64,000 nucleotides of DNA from Halospina denitrificans. Lineage in GTDB: Bacteria; Pseudomonadota; Gammaproteobacteria; Pseudomonadales; Oleiphilaceae. Shown piece by piece: positions 38,658 to 48,397 of this stretch (positions within the stretch are counted from its first letter, which is position 1; the number at the start of each line of letters is the position of its first letter). The notes under the pieces are model-generated. The model did no database searches and was not told the DNA's origin. It saw only the letters and a program-made list of their open reading frames with translations. The stretch covers positions 115,707 through 179,706 of the forward strand of contig NZ_SOAX01000006.1 of the NCBI RefSeq assembly GCF_004364635.1, in the 5' to 3' direction. The position numbers were made by a program, and so were the translations under genes.

Positions 38658-40589
38658 ATGCCCGTAGTGACGTTACCCGATGGCAGCCAGCGCGAGTTCG
38701 ACCATCCGGTTACCGTGGAACAGGTCGCCCGCAGCATAGGAACGGGGCTCGCCAAGGCCGCCGTGGTCGGAAAGGTGGATGGCAGCCTGGTTGACCTCAG
38801 CCATACCATTGACCGCGACGCGGAAGTGGCCATCGTGACGGGCAAGGATCAGGAAGGGCTCGAGGTTATTCGTCACTCAACGGCGCACCTGATGGCCCAG
38901 GCCGTGAAGGAACTCTTCCCGGAAGCCCAGGTAACGATCGGCCCGGTGATCGAGGACGGTTTCTATTACGATTTCCGCTACGATCGCGCCTTCACGCCCG
39001 AGGATCTTGAGAAGATCGAAAAGCGCATGGAGGAGCTGGCCCAGGAAGACTTCACCATCGAGCGCTCCGTCATGGAAAGGGATGACGCTGTCCGCCTGTT
39101 TGAGCGCATGGGTGAGGAATACAAGGTCCGGATCATCCAGGACATCCCCAGCAATCAGCCGTTGTCCTTCTATAAGCAGGGCGAGTTCATTGATCTCTGC
39201 CGCGGGCCGCATGTGCCGAGCACCGGCAAGCTCAAGGCATTCAAGCTGACCAAGGTTGCGGGCGCCTACTGGCGTGGCGATACCAGTAATGAGCAGCTCC
39301 AGCGGATCTACGGCACGGCCTGGCCGGATAAGAAATCCCTCAAGGCCCACCTGCACCGGATTGAGGAAGCGGAAAAGCGCGATCACCGCAAGGTGGGCAA
39401 GAAGCTGTCCCTGTTCCACATGCAGGATGAGGCGCCGGGCATGGTGTTCTGGCACCCCAAGGGGTGGGCGGTCTATCAGGAGATTGAGCAGTATCTGCGC
39501 AAGCAGCTGAACCGCCATGGCTACCAGGAGATCCGGACGCCGCAGGTGGTATCCCGTACGCTCTGGGAACGCTCCGGTCACTGGGAAAAGTTCGCGGACG
39601 ACATGTTCACCACGGAGTCGGAAAAGAACGACTTCGCCATCAAGCCGATGAACTGTCCCTGCCACGTGCAGGTATACAACCAGGGGCTGAAGAGCTACAA
39701 GGACCTGCCGCTACGGCTCTCGGAGTTCGGTTCCTGCCACCGCAACGAAGCCTCCGGAGCGCTGCATGGGCTGATGCGGGTTCGTGGTTTTACCCAGGAT
39801 GATGCGCACATCTTCTGTGAGGAGTCACAGATCCAGGACGAAGTCTCGGCTTTCATGGATCTGCTCCACGAGGTCTACCGGGATTTCGGGTTCAGGGAGA
39901 TCCACTACAAGCTCTCGACCCGCCCGGAAAAGCGCGTTGGCTCCGACGACAGCTGGGACAAGTCCGAAAAGGCCCTGGAAGAGGCACTCAACCGCCAGGG
40001 CGTGGACTGGGAGCTGCTTCCAGGCGAAGGCGCCTTCTATGGCCCCAAGATCGAGTTCTCGCTCAAGGACTGTCTCGGCCGGGTCTGGCAGTGTGGTACC
40101 ATCCAGGTCGACTTCTCCATGCCGGGGCGTCTGGGGGCGGAATACGTTCCCCGTGACCAGGAGCAGGGCCGGCAGGTGCCGGTTATGCTGCACCGGGCCA
40201 TTCTGGGCTCCTTTGAGCGCTTTATCGGTATCCTGATCGAGGAATACGAGGGGGCCTTTCCGCTCTGGTTGGCACCGGTGCAGGTATCAGTGCTCAATAT
40301 CACGGATAATCAGGCCGATTATGCCCGGAATATAGCCACAAAGTTGGAAGAATCCGGTTACAGGGCGCATGCTGACTTGAGAAACGAGAAGATCGGCTTT
40401 AAAATTCGCGAGCACACAATTGACAAGGTGCCCTATCTGGCTGTTGTCGGCGATAAAGAAGTCGAGAACGGCCAGGTTGCCGTGAGAACACGACGGGGTG
40501 AAGACCTTGGCTCCATGACAATGGAGCATTTTCTGCAGCTTTTAGACTCCGAGTCCAAACGTAAAAGCAGAGTCGAAACGGAGACTTAA
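38658..40589 (+). CDS. thrS: Threonine-tRNA ligase
   Basis: A 643-residue class II synthetase. An N-terminal TGS domain ([18 protein letters not shown]) is followed by the editing domain with [16 protein letters not shown] and the catalytic core with motif 2 ([22 protein letters not shown]). The Zn site includes the MNCPCH cysteine, and an anticodon-binding domain follows. I choose the ATG at 38658 (MPVVTLPDG, as in other ThrRS) over the in-frame ATG at 38646. The latter overlaps the ribosome site GGAG at 38647-38650. Confidence 0.97.
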   Translation: MPVVTLPDGSQREFDHPVTVEQVARSIGTGLAKAAVVGKVDGSLVDLSHTIDRDAEVAIVTGKDQEGLEVIRHSTAHLMAQAVKELFPEAQVTIGPVIEDGFYYDFRYDRAFTPEDLEKIEKRMEELAQEDFTIERSVMERDDAVRLFERMGEEYKVRIIQDIPSNQPLSFYKQGEFIDLCRGPHVPSTGKLKAFKLTKVAGAYWRGDTSNEQLQRIYGTAWPDKKSLKAHLHRIEEAEKRDHRKVGKKLSLFHMQDEAPGMVFWHPKGWAVYQEIEQYLRKQLNRHGYQEIRTPQVVSRTLWERSGHWEKFADDMFTTESEKNDFAIKPMNCPCHVQVYNQGLKSYKDLPLRLSEFGSCHRNEASGALHGLMRVRGFTQDDAHIFCEESQIQDEVSAFMDLLHEVYRDFGFREIHYKLSTRPEKRVGSDDSWDKSEKALEEALNRQGVDWELLPGEGAFYGPKIEFSLKDCLGRVWQCGTIQVDFSMPGRLGAEYVPRDQEQGRQVPVMLHRAILGSFERFIGILIEEYEGAFPLWLAPVQVSVLNITDNQADYARNIATKLEESGYRAHADLRNEKIGFKIREHTIDKVPYLAVVGDKEVENGQVAVRTRRGEDLGSMTMEHFLQLLDSESKRKSRVETET

Positions 40590-40591
40590 CT

Positions 40592-41134
40592 ATCAAAAAG
40601 ACGAACCCTCGCGGCAGTCGTGCCCAACGACCGGCGATTAACGACAACATTGAAGCGTCTGAAGTCCGCCTGATTGATTCAGAGGGCGAACAGGTCGGTA
40701 TCGTTTCTCTTGAGGAAGCCCTCGAGAAGGCGGCAGAGGTAGAGCTGGATCTGGTCCAGCTCGCTTCGGACGCCGAGCCCGTGGTCTGCAAGATCATGGA
40801 CTACGGCAAGAAGGTGTTCGAGGAGAAGAAAGCCAAGGCTGCGGCCAAGAAAAAGCAGAAACAGATCCAGGTCAAGGAAGTTAAATTCCGGCCCGGAACT
40901 GAAGAAGGGGATTATCAGGTCAAACTGCGCAACCTGATACGTTTCCTTGAGCATGGGGACAAGGGCAAGGTCACCATCCGCTTCCGCGGACGGGAGATGG
41001 CGCACCAGGAAATCGGGATGCAGCTCATGCAGCGCGTTGAGGCGGACATAGAAGAGCTGGCACAGGTCGAACAGCGACCCAAGATGGAAGGACGTCAGAT
41101 GACCATGGTTGTTGCTCCCCGCAAGAAAAAATAA
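40592..41134 (+). CDS. infC: Translation initiation factor IF-3 with AUC start
   Basis: A 180-residue IF-3. The reading frame has no ATG until codon 64, but the homologous N-terminus ([19 protein letters not shown]) is encoded upstream. Its first codon is ATC at 40592, with GGAG 8 bases before it and the thrS stop only two bases away. Rare AUU/AUC starts on infC allow IF-3 to repress its own translation. The domains are complete: the N-terminal domain (about 12-80), the Lys-rich linker around [10 protein letters not shown] and the C-terminal domain with [13 protein letters not shown]. An automated call starting at 40781 would lose the N-domain. Confidence 0.94.
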   Translation: MKKTNPRGSRAQRPAINDNIEASEVRLIDSEGEQVGIVSLEEALEKAAEVELDLVQLASDAEPVVCKIMDYGKKVFEEKKAKAAAKKKQKQIQVKEVKFRPGTEEGDYQVKLRNLIRFLEHGDKGKVTIRFRGREMAHQEIGMQLMQRVEADIEELAQVEQRPKMEGRQMTMVVAPRKKK

Positions 41135-41184
41135 CGCCGTTGTGGCGTTATTCCTATTTACCCAGGAATGCGGAGTAGTTTGAA

Positions 41185-41376
41185 ATGCCAAAGATGAAAA
41201 CCAAAAGCGGGGCGGCCAAGCGCTTCAAGAAGACAGCGCAAGGCTTTAAGCGTAAGAGTTCCCATACCAGCCACATCCTGACCAAGAAGAGTCCGAAGCG
41301 TAAGCGTCAGCTGCGTGGTACGTCTCAGGTTTCGGACCAGGATAAGCCGAGTATTCGGCGGATGCTGCGTCAGTAA
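41185..41376 (+). CDS. rpmI: 50S ribosomal protein L35
   Basis: A 63-residue basic protein with the L35 signature [15 protein letters not shown] and the [20 protein letters not shown] segment, of normal length. It sits between infC and rplT in the conserved order, 50 bases after infC. It is probably controlled together with rplT by L20 binding in the leader, as known in E. coli. Confidence 0.97.
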   Translation: MPKMKTKSGAAKRFKKTAQGFKRKSSHTSHILTKKSPKRKRQLRGTSQVSDQDKPSIRRMLRQ

Positions 41377-41410
41377 GTTCTCAGGTTAAGGTTGATAGAA
41401 GGATAGTATT

Positions 41411-41770
41411 ATGCCTCGCGTAAAACGTGGTGTTGTGGCTCGTCGCCGCCACAAGAAAGTAATGAAACAGGCGAAAGGTTATTACGGTGCCCGGAGCCGG
41501 GTCTATCGTGTTGCCAAACAGGCGGTTATCAAGGCGAAGCAGTACGCCTACCGTGACCGCAAGCAGCGCAAGCGTCAGTTCCGGGCGCTGTGGATTGCCC
41601 GCATCAACGCGGGTGCCCGCGCCAATGGCCTGTCCTACAGCCGGCTGATCGCCGGACTCAAGAAGGCCAATGTCGAGATCGATCGCAAGGTGCTGGCGGA
41701 TCTCGCGATGAATGAGAAGCAGGCCTTTACGGCTGTTGTTGAGAAGGCCAAGTCCTCCTTGACGGCCTGA
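41411..41770 (+). CDS. rplT: 50S ribosomal protein L20
   Basis: A 119-residue basic protein with the long N-terminal helix [20 protein letters not shown] and the C-terminal globular [20 protein letters not shown] block. It is needed for early 50S assembly and represses the rpmI-rplT messenger in E. coli. A hairpin and an intrinsic terminator follow before pheS. Confidence 0.98.
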   Translation: MPRVKRGVVARRRHKKVMKQAKGYYGARSRVYRVAKQAVIKAKQYAYRDRKQRKRQFRALWIARINAGARANGLSYSRLIAGLKKANVEIDRKVLADLAMNEKQAFTAVVEKAKSSLTA

Positions 41771-41789
41771 GCTCTTCATCGTCCGCTGA

Positions 41790-42872
<1,083 letters not shown>

Positions 42873-42911
42873 TACCCGACGCCCGATTTCAGTGAACAGG
42901 ACAGAATCAAG

Positions 42912-45284
42912 ATGAAGTTCAGCGAACAGTGGTTGAGAACCTGGGTCAATCCGCGCATGGACAGCAACGAGCTTGTTGAGGCCATTACCATGGCCGGGCT
43001 TGAGGTTGACGATGTGGATCCGGTTGCCGGGGACTTTCAGGGCGTGATTGTCGGTGAGGTGGTGTGGGTCGGCCAGCATCCAGGTGCGGACAAGCTCAGC
43101 CTGTGCCGGGTTTCCGATGGCGACAGTACCCAGGATGTCGTCTGCGGCGCACCCAACGTCAGAACTGGCCTGAAGGCGCCGTTTGCCCGGGTCGGCGGAT
43201 TCCTTTCCGATGGTCAACGGATTGAGCGAGCGCAGGTGCGTGGCGCGGAGTCCAACGGCATGCTCTGTTCCGAAGCGGAGCTGGAGCTGTCCGAGGACGG
43301 CGAAGGCCTGATGGAACTGCCGGAGGACGCGCCAACCGGGGCGGATCTCAGGGAATACCTGTCGCTGGACGACCGCAGTCTGGACGTGGACCTCACCCCC
43401 AACCGCAGTGACTGCCTCTCCATTCGGGGTGTTGCACGGGATCTGGGCGCCCTGACGTCACAGACCTTCGAGGATCTTGAACCCGAGGCGGTAACACCGG
43501 TTCATTCGGAGATTCCTTCGATCCGTGTGGATGCCCCCCAGGCTTGCCCCCGGTACGTGGGCCGGATTATCCGCCAGGTGGACACCTCGGCGCCGACACC
43601 GATGTGGATGCGTGAGCGTCTGCGCCGCTCCGGGATCCGTAGTATTGATGCGGTAGTGGACGTCACCAACTACGTCATGCTGGAAATGGGTCAGCCCATG
43701 CACGCCTTTGACCGGGCGCGGGTCCGTGGCGGCATTGTCGTACGGATGGCTACGGAAGGCGAGACGCTGCAACTGCTTGATGGCCAGACCCTGGAGCTGG
43801 GCACGGACAACCTCGTGATCGCCGATCATCAGCGTCCGCTGGCCCTGGCCGGCATTATGGGCGGAGAGGAATCCGGGGTGAATGAGGATACCCGGGATAT
43901 ACTGCTTGAAAGCGCCTTCTTCGACCCGGTCATGCTGGCTGGGAAAGCGCGGGCCCACGGCCTGCATACGGACTCCTCGCACCGGTTCGAGCGCGGCGTT
44001 GACTGGGATCTCCAGCGCGCGGCAACCGAGCGCGCCACGGCTCTGTTGCTGGACATCGTCGGCGGTGAGGCCGGCGAAGTGATCGAGATTGCCAGTACCG
44101 AGCACCTGCCTGCTTCCACCTCGGTGTACCTGCGCGAGGCACGTGTGGCCGAGGTGCTGGGTATGACCATCGATCGCACCACCATCGAGGAAATCCTGAG
44201 CCGCCTCGGGCTTCGGATCGTGCGCCTGCACAGGGATGGCTGGGAGGTGGCCGTGCCCAGCTTCCGGTTCGATATTGCCCTGGAAGTGGATCTGATCGAG
44301 GAAATCGGGCGCATCTACGGCTACAACCGGTTGCCGGTGACGGAAGCCGAGGGGCGGATCACGATTTCCGCAGGCGCCGAATCCGTCCGGCCCCTGTCCC
44401 GGGTTCAGGATCACCTGGTCGCCCTGGATTACCAGGAGGCCATTACCTACAGCTTCGTGGATCCGAAGCTCCAGCAGAGGATTGACCCCGAGGCGGCCTC
44501 CATCGAGCTGGCCAACCCCATTTCCTCCGACATGGCGGTGATGCGCACCAGTCTCTGGCCCGGCCTGCTGCAGACCCTCTCCCATAACGAGAACCGCCAG
44601 CAGAACCGCGTTCGGCTTTTCGAGACCGGTCTGCGTTTCCGGCGTGAGGCGGACGGAATTGCGCAGGAGTCCATGCTCGCCGGCCTGATTACTGGCCCGG
44701 CAACACCCGAGAACTGGGTGAACGAGACGCGTAATGTGGACTTCTATGATGCCAAGGGCGACCTGGAGTCCCTGGCCGGCATGCTGGGCAAGACCCTTGA
44801 GTTCGAGCCGGCCCAGCATCCGGCACTGCACCCGGGGCAGTCCGCGCGGGTCAGCGCCGACGGCAAGGTTGTGGGGTGGCTGGGGACGCTTCACCCCCAA
44901 TTGCAAAAAATGCTGGATCTGCATGGCAGAGTCTGTCTGTATGAACTAAGCTTGGAATCAGTTCTCAACGGATATGTGCCTCATTTCAAAGTCTTTTCAA
45001 AATTCCCTGAAGTTCGCAGGGATTTGGCTATCCTTATAGGAGAGGAAACCGGGTGGGCAGCCGTTGAAGCCGTGGCCAGAAAGGCGGCGGGTGACGCTCT
45101 GACGGGGCTTCGGGTCTTTGACGTCTATCAGGGCCAACATATTGAAAAGGGCCAGAAAAGCGTTGCGTTGAGCCTGTACTGGCAGCATCCTGAAAGGACC
45201 CTTGGGGACGAAGAGGTCCAGGGCCTTTTTGATACGGTAACGCAAGCGTTACAGAATGAGCTGGGAGCGCAGTTGAGGAGCTAG
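42912..45284 (+). CDS. pheT: Phenylalanine-tRNA ligase beta subunit
   Basis: A 790-residue subunit of normal length. It has an N-terminal OB-fold tRNA-binding domain (about 40-150), the B3/B4 editing domain, a B5 domain, a class II-like core and the C-terminal ferredoxin-fold anticodon-binding domain (from about 695, VFSKFPEVRRDLAILI). It forms the (alpha-beta)2 enzyme with PheS and hydrolyses Tyr-tRNA-Phe. It ends 3 bases before ihfA. Confidence 0.97.
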   Translation: MKFSEQWLRTWVNPRMDSNELVEAITMAGLEVDDVDPVAGDFQGVIVGEVVWVGQHPGADKLSLCRVSDGDSTQDVVCGAPNVRTGLKAPFARVGGFLSDGQRIERAQVRGAESNGMLCSEAELELSEDGEGLMELPEDAPTGADLREYLSLDDRSLDVDLTPNRSDCLSIRGVARDLGALTSQTFEDLEPEAVTPVHSEIPSIRVDAPQACPRYVGRIIRQVDTSAPTPMWMRERLRRSGIRSIDAVVDVTNYVMLEMGQPMHAFDRARVRGGIVVRMATEGETLQLLDGQTLELGTDNLVIADHQRPLALAGIMGGEESGVNEDTRDILLESAFFDPVMLAGKARAHGLHTDSSHRFERGVDWDLQRAATERATALLLDIVGGEAGEVIEIASTEHLPASTSVYLREARVAEVLGMTIDRTTIEEILSRLGLRIVRLHRDGWEVAVPSFRFDIALEVDLIEEIGRIYGYNRLPVTEAEGRITISAGAESVRPLSRVQDHLVALDYQEAITYSFVDPKLQQRIDPEAASIELANPISSDMAVMRTSLWPGLLQTLSHNENRQQNRVRLFETGLRFRREADGIAQESMLAGLITGPATPENWVNETRNVDFYDAKGDLESLAGMLGKTLEFEPAQHPALHPGQSARVSADGKVVGWLGTLHPQLQKMLDLHGRVCLYELSLESVLNGYVPHFKVFSKFPEVRRDLAILIGEETGWAAVEAVARKAAGDALTGLRVFDVYQGQHIEKGQKSVALSLYWQHPERTLGDEEVQGLFDTVTQALQNELGAQLRS

Positions 45285-45287
45285 CGA

Positions 45288-45593
45288 ATGACAGCTTTAA
45301 CCAAGGCGGACATGGCGGAAAGGCTTTACGAAGAGCTGGGCCTGAACAAGCGTGAAGCCAAGGAAATGGTGGAGGCGTTTTTCGATGAGATCAGCGAGGC
45401 CCTCAGCCATAATGAACAGGTCAAGCTGAGTGGCTTTGGCAATTTCGATCTGCGGGACAAGCGACAGCGGCCCGGGCGCAACCCCAAGACCGGCGAGGAA
45501 ATCCCGATCAGTGCGCGCCGCGTTGTCACCTTCCGGCCAGGGCAGAAGCTAAAACAAAAAGTAGAAACCTATGCTGGAACCCAGCCACAATAA
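45288..45593 (+). CDS. ihfA: Integration host factor alpha subunit
   Basis: A 101-residue DNA-bending protein that pairs with IhfB. The HU/IHF signature [20 protein letters not shown] with the intercalating Pro arm ([14 protein letters not shown]) is clear. It follows pheT after 3 bases, as in E. coli and Pseudomonas. It overlaps the MerR-type gene by 23 bases. IHF is relevant to this window because sigma-54 promoters at 56.8 and 58.7 kb often need IHF bending. Confidence 0.97.
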   Translation: MTALTKADMAERLYEELGLNKREAKEMVEAFFDEISEALSHNEQVKLSGFGNFDLRDKRQRPGRNPKTGEEIPISARRVVTFRPGQKLKQKVETYAGTQPQ

Positions 45594-45927
45594 CCAACTG
45601 CCGGCAATCCCGGGTAAACGGTACTTCACCATTGGTGAAGTGGCCGACCTCTGCTATGTGAAGCCACACGTGCTGCGCTACTGGGAGCAGGAGTTCCCCC
45701 AGCTGAACCCGGTCAAGCGCCGTGGTAACCGGCGCTACTACCAGCGTGCCGATGTGCTGCTGATCCGCCAGATCCGCAGCCTGCTGTATGATCAGGGCTT
45801 TACCATCGGCGGGGCCAAGCAGAAGCTCAGCAGCAGTGAGACCCGCGAGGAAGACACCCAATACAAGCAGATCATCCGCCAGATGATCACCGAGCTGGAA
45901 GACGTGCTGGAAGTCCTCAATACCTGA
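45571..45927 (+). CDS. MerR family transcriptional regulator
   Basis: A 118-residue MerR-type protein found next to ihfA in many Gammaproteobacteria. It has a winged helix ([25 protein letters not shown] and the [10 protein letters not shown] wing), then a short dimerisation helix without effector-binding cysteines. It overlaps ihfA by 23 bases, so translation is coupled. The regulated genes are unknown. Confidence 0.9.
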   Translation: MLEPSHNNQLPAIPGKRYFTIGEVADLCYVKPHVLRYWEQEFPQLNPVKRRGNRRYYQRADVLLIRQIRSLLYDQGFTIGGAKQKLSSSETREEDTQYKQIIRQMITELEDVLEVLNT

Positions 45928-46020
45928 GCAGTCTCTCTCGATTCGTGCCTAACGCTTGATGGGGATGGAGCCTCGTCATATGATCAGAATTGTATGGCAT
46001 AAATCGATTAGAGGCTTCCC

Positions 46021-46236
46021 TTGGAGAAACTGTTGCTTGCGGCCAACACCGGGATCGTGCTGTGTATTCTGGCCGTGCTGGGTTGCGTGGCAATTGGCTA
46101 TCCGTTCGCTGACCACTTTTCCATGGGCGCACAGATTGCCGCCCATATCGGAATGCTGATTTTCGGCGTTGGCATCAAGGTCTCCTATGTTCTGCGCCTG
46201 ATTGCATTAAAGGAACTTGGCAGGGCTTTTCGATAA
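46021..46236 (+). CDS. Small membrane protein of unknown function
   Basis: A 71-residue frame starting at TTG 46021; a second TTG at 46033 has GGAG 6 bases upstream and may be the real start. Two hydrophobic helices (about 5-27 and 37-58) are joined by a short polar loop, and a basic C-terminus (KELGRAFR) likely faces the cytoplasm. I do not recognise a family. It lies between merR and tRNA-Pro with its own AT-rich upstream region. Confidence 0.6.
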   Translation: MEKLLLAANTGIVLCILAVLGCVAIGYPFADHFSMGAQIAAHIGMLIFGVGIKVSYVLRLIALKELGRAFR

Positions 46237-46304
46237 CCCCTTTTTTTTCTCATAAGCATCAGTTACTATTTGCGCCGCTGATCGCAAGGTCAGCATCCTT
46301 CGGT

Positions 46305-46381
46305 CGGGGCGTGGCGCAGCTTGGTAGCGCGCTGCTCTGGGGGAGCAGAGGCCGCAGGTTCAAATCCTGCCGCCCCGACCA
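46305..46381 (+). tRNA. tRNA-Pro (anticodon GGG)
   Basis: A 77-base cloverleaf. The acceptor stem CGGGGCG / CGCCCCG is followed by encoded ACCA (46378-46381). The D-arm contains GCGCAGCTTGGTAGCGC. The anticodon arm CTGCT-CTGGGGG-AGCAG gives anticodon GGG after T33. The T-arm has GGTTCAAATCC. The C1-G72 pair is typical of tRNA-Pro. It lies downstream of ihfA-merR as in related genomes. Confidence 0.97.
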
Positions 46382-46546
46382 ATTACTCCAGTAAGCAACA
46401 CTCTTGCCTGTTTTTCCCTCTGTTTTCCGTTCCCTGTCTGATTTGCCCCGTCCGCTAATAGATGTCCGAATACCAGAGTAGACACCCATCGTGAATCCTT
46501 TACGCTGATCAGCACTCTGAAGCTGATATCAACAAGGAGCCCATGA

Positions 46547-46942
46547 ATGTTCCATCACGAGATTGAGCCCCGCTTCAACGATACCGATGCGCTGGGCCAC
46601 ATCAGCAACACGGCATTTCCGGTCTGGTTTGAGCAGGCACGGATGCCGGTGTTCCGGATCTTCCATCCCTCCCTGGACGTCAAACACTGGCCCCTGATCA
46701 TTGCCCGGTTGGAAATAGACCTGAAGGCCCAGAGCTACTGGGCCATGCCGGTGAATATCCGGACCTATATCGGGAAAATCGGGAACTCGTCGTTCCATGT
46801 CATCCAGGAAGCCTGGCAGGGTGGCACCGAAGTGGCCCGGGGCGTGGCCGTGCTGATCCACTTTGACTATGAAACTGAAACAGCCCTGCCCATTCCCGAC
46901 GATATCCGGGAAAAGCTGGCGGAACACCTTGTTGAGGCTTGA
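46547..46942 (+). CDS. Acyl-CoA thioesterase, 4HBT hotdog family
   Basis: A 131-residue single-hotdog protein of the YbgC/FadM type. The active-site segment is RFNDTDALGHISNTAFPVWFEQAR, with Asp at about residue 14 placed like the 4-hydroxybenzoyl-CoA thioesterase nucleophile or base. It hydrolyses acyl-CoA thioesters in the cytoplasm. AAGGAG lies before the ATG. It stands alone after the tRNA gene; its chain-length preference is not readable. Confidence 0.88.
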   Translation: MFHHEIEPRFNDTDALGHISNTAFPVWFEQARMPVFRIFHPSLDVKHWPLIIARLEIDLKAQSYWAMPVNIRTYIGKIGNSSFHVIQEAWQGGTEVARGVAVLIHFDYETETALPIPDDIREKLAEHLVEA

Positions 46943-47018
46943 TGTAGAACGCCATTCGTACGAGGTCGGCCGCATGTTGTCGGGAAAGTCCTTGTGTCAC
47001 TGTCGTTAGCCCGAACTC

Positions 47019-47105
47019 TGGTATAACTTGAGGGTTCGAGCGATTCACAGAAGAGCACACGCACCCATCACGTACTGCGCGATGTTACGTCCCAGATGCG
47101 TGTGC
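47019..47105 (+). promoter_or_regulatory. Extended -10 promoter and leader hairpin
   Basis: TGGTATAAC (47019-47027) resembles an extended -10 element. In the predicted leader, GCACACGCA (47055-47063) pairs perfectly with TGCGTGTGC (47097-47105), enclosing 33 bases. The hairpin ends 20 bases before the ATG at 47126 and close to its GGGGGAG ribosome site. It may modulate translation. It does not match the c-di-GMP riboswitches I know. Confidence 0.4.
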
Positions 47106-47125
47106 GCCTCTAGGGGGAGTGAAGC

Positions 47126-48040
47126 ATGAGTGATACCGGTCTGCAGTGTGTTCTGGTAATTGACGGCTCGCCCGATATCCACTACATCGTCGGAGCCCAA
47201 CTCAAATCGGAAAGGGTGAGCCTGCTGCACGCGCATGGTGCCGAGGAGGGCGCGGCGCTGGCCGCTGAGCATCTCCCGGACCTGATCCTGCTGGACCTGG
47301 ACATGCCGGACACCGACGGCATGACGCTCTGCGCTCAACTCAAGGCCGATCGCACGCTCGCCGATATACCCGTGATTTTTCTCACCGGTAACATGGATGT
47401 GGCGACCAAGGTCAAAGCGTTCGACATGGGCGCCGTGGATTACGTGACCAAACCCTTTGACGCCATTGAACTCAAGGCCCGGGTCCGCGCGGCGTTGCGC
47501 ACCAAGCGCTACCATGACCTGCTTACCAGCAAGGCGCAGATCGACGCGCTGACCGGTCTCTGGAACCGGGGTTATCTCAGTGACCGGCTGTCGAGCGAGG
47601 TGTCGGTCATGGCCCGTGAGGCCAGCCCGGTATCCGTGATCATGGTGGACATCGATCACTTCAAGTCGATTAACGACACCCATGGCCACTCTTTCGGAGA
47701 CATGGTGATACAGCAGGTCGGGGAATCGTTTGTTCGCAGCTGTCGTGAAAGTGACGTGGTCTGTCGCTACGGCGACGACGAGTTCGCTCTGATTCTGAGA
47801 AACACCAGCGGAGCCAGCGCCCTGGCGCTGGCGGAGCGCCTGTGCACCGACGTTGCGGCGCTTGAGTTCAGTAGAGGCCGACAGCCGGTACCGGTGACCG
47901 CCAGCTTCGGGGTGGCGACCAGCGATCAGTTCGATGATCTGGCCGAGGTCACAGCCGAGACGCTTCTGGGCGCCGCTGACAAGGCGCTCTACAGTGCCAA
48001 ATCGCAGGGGCGGAACCGTGCCAGGGGCGGGCAGGACTGA
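47126..48040 (+). CDS. Response regulator with GGDEF domain (GDDEF variant)
   Basis: A 304-residue PleD-like regulator. The receiver domain has the phospho-acceptor Asp in LILLDLDMPDTDG (near 57) and the VDYVTKPFDAIELKARVRAAL end. The GGDEF domain has ALTGLWNRGYL, VDIDHFKSINDTHGHSFGD and the signature RYGDDEF (near 213), where the second Gly of GGDEF is Asp. This change may lower or abolish diguanylate cyclase activity. No RxxD inhibitory site is clear before the signature. It overlaps the cupin gene by one base. Confidence 0.9.
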   Translation: MSDTGLQCVLVIDGSPDIHYIVGAQLKSERVSLLHAHGAEEGAALAAEHLPDLILLDLDMPDTDGMTLCAQLKADRTLADIPVIFLTGNMDVATKVKAFDMGAVDYVTKPFDAIELKARVRAALRTKRYHDLLTSKAQIDALTGLWNRGYLSDRLSSEVSVMAREASPVSVIMVDIDHFKSINDTHGHSFGDMVIQQVGESFVRSCRESDVVCRYGDDEFALILRNTSGASALALAERLCTDVAALEFSRGRQPVPVTASFGVATSDQFDDLAEVTAETLLGAADKALYSAKSQGRNRARGGQD

Positions 48041-48354
48041 TGAATAATCTGTTGTCATCCTTGCCGGAGACCCTGGAGAACGAGGTGTTTGAGTCCGTTC
48101 TTGAGACCAGCCATGTGCGTATCGAGCGCATTGTTTCAAAAGGCCATACCTCGCCGGCTGAAGGCTGGTACGACCAGGATGAGCATGAGTGGGTTATGGT
48201 TCTGGAAGGCGCGGGAAGGGTGCTGTTTGAACAGGGCCCGGAAATCCAGCTGGAGAAGGGCGATCATCTCTCGATTCCCGCCCATTCAAGGCACCGGGTC
48301 AGCTGGACGGACCCGGAGCGTGTGACGGTCTGGCTGGCCGTGTTCTATCGCTGA
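48040..48354 (+). CDS. Cupin domain protein
   Basis: A 104-residue single cupin. The first motif GWYDQDEHEWVMVLEGAG and second motif LEKGDHLSIPAHSRHRVSW hold the usual His/Glu metal ligands. Homologues are annotated as phosphoribosylaminoimidazole-like or generic cupins, and the reaction is unknown. It is translationally coupled to the REC-GGDEF gene by a TGATG overlap. It is convergent with the guanidine carboxylase gene. Confidence 0.85.
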   Translation: MNNLLSSLPETLENEVFESVLETSHVRIERIVSKGHTSPAEGWYDQDEHEWVMVLEGAGRVLFEQGPEIQLEKGDHLSIPAHSRHRVSWTDPERVTVWLAVFYR

Positions 48355-48397
48355 CAACCAGCCGCGCTATGGAGTTTGCGTGGGCCCGTGCAGCGGG

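Noticed and set aside
47041..47125. c-di-GMP riboswitch before the REC-GGDEF gene
   Set aside because: Only a 9-bp stem is present; the conserved aptamer cores of c-di-GMP-I and -II are missing.
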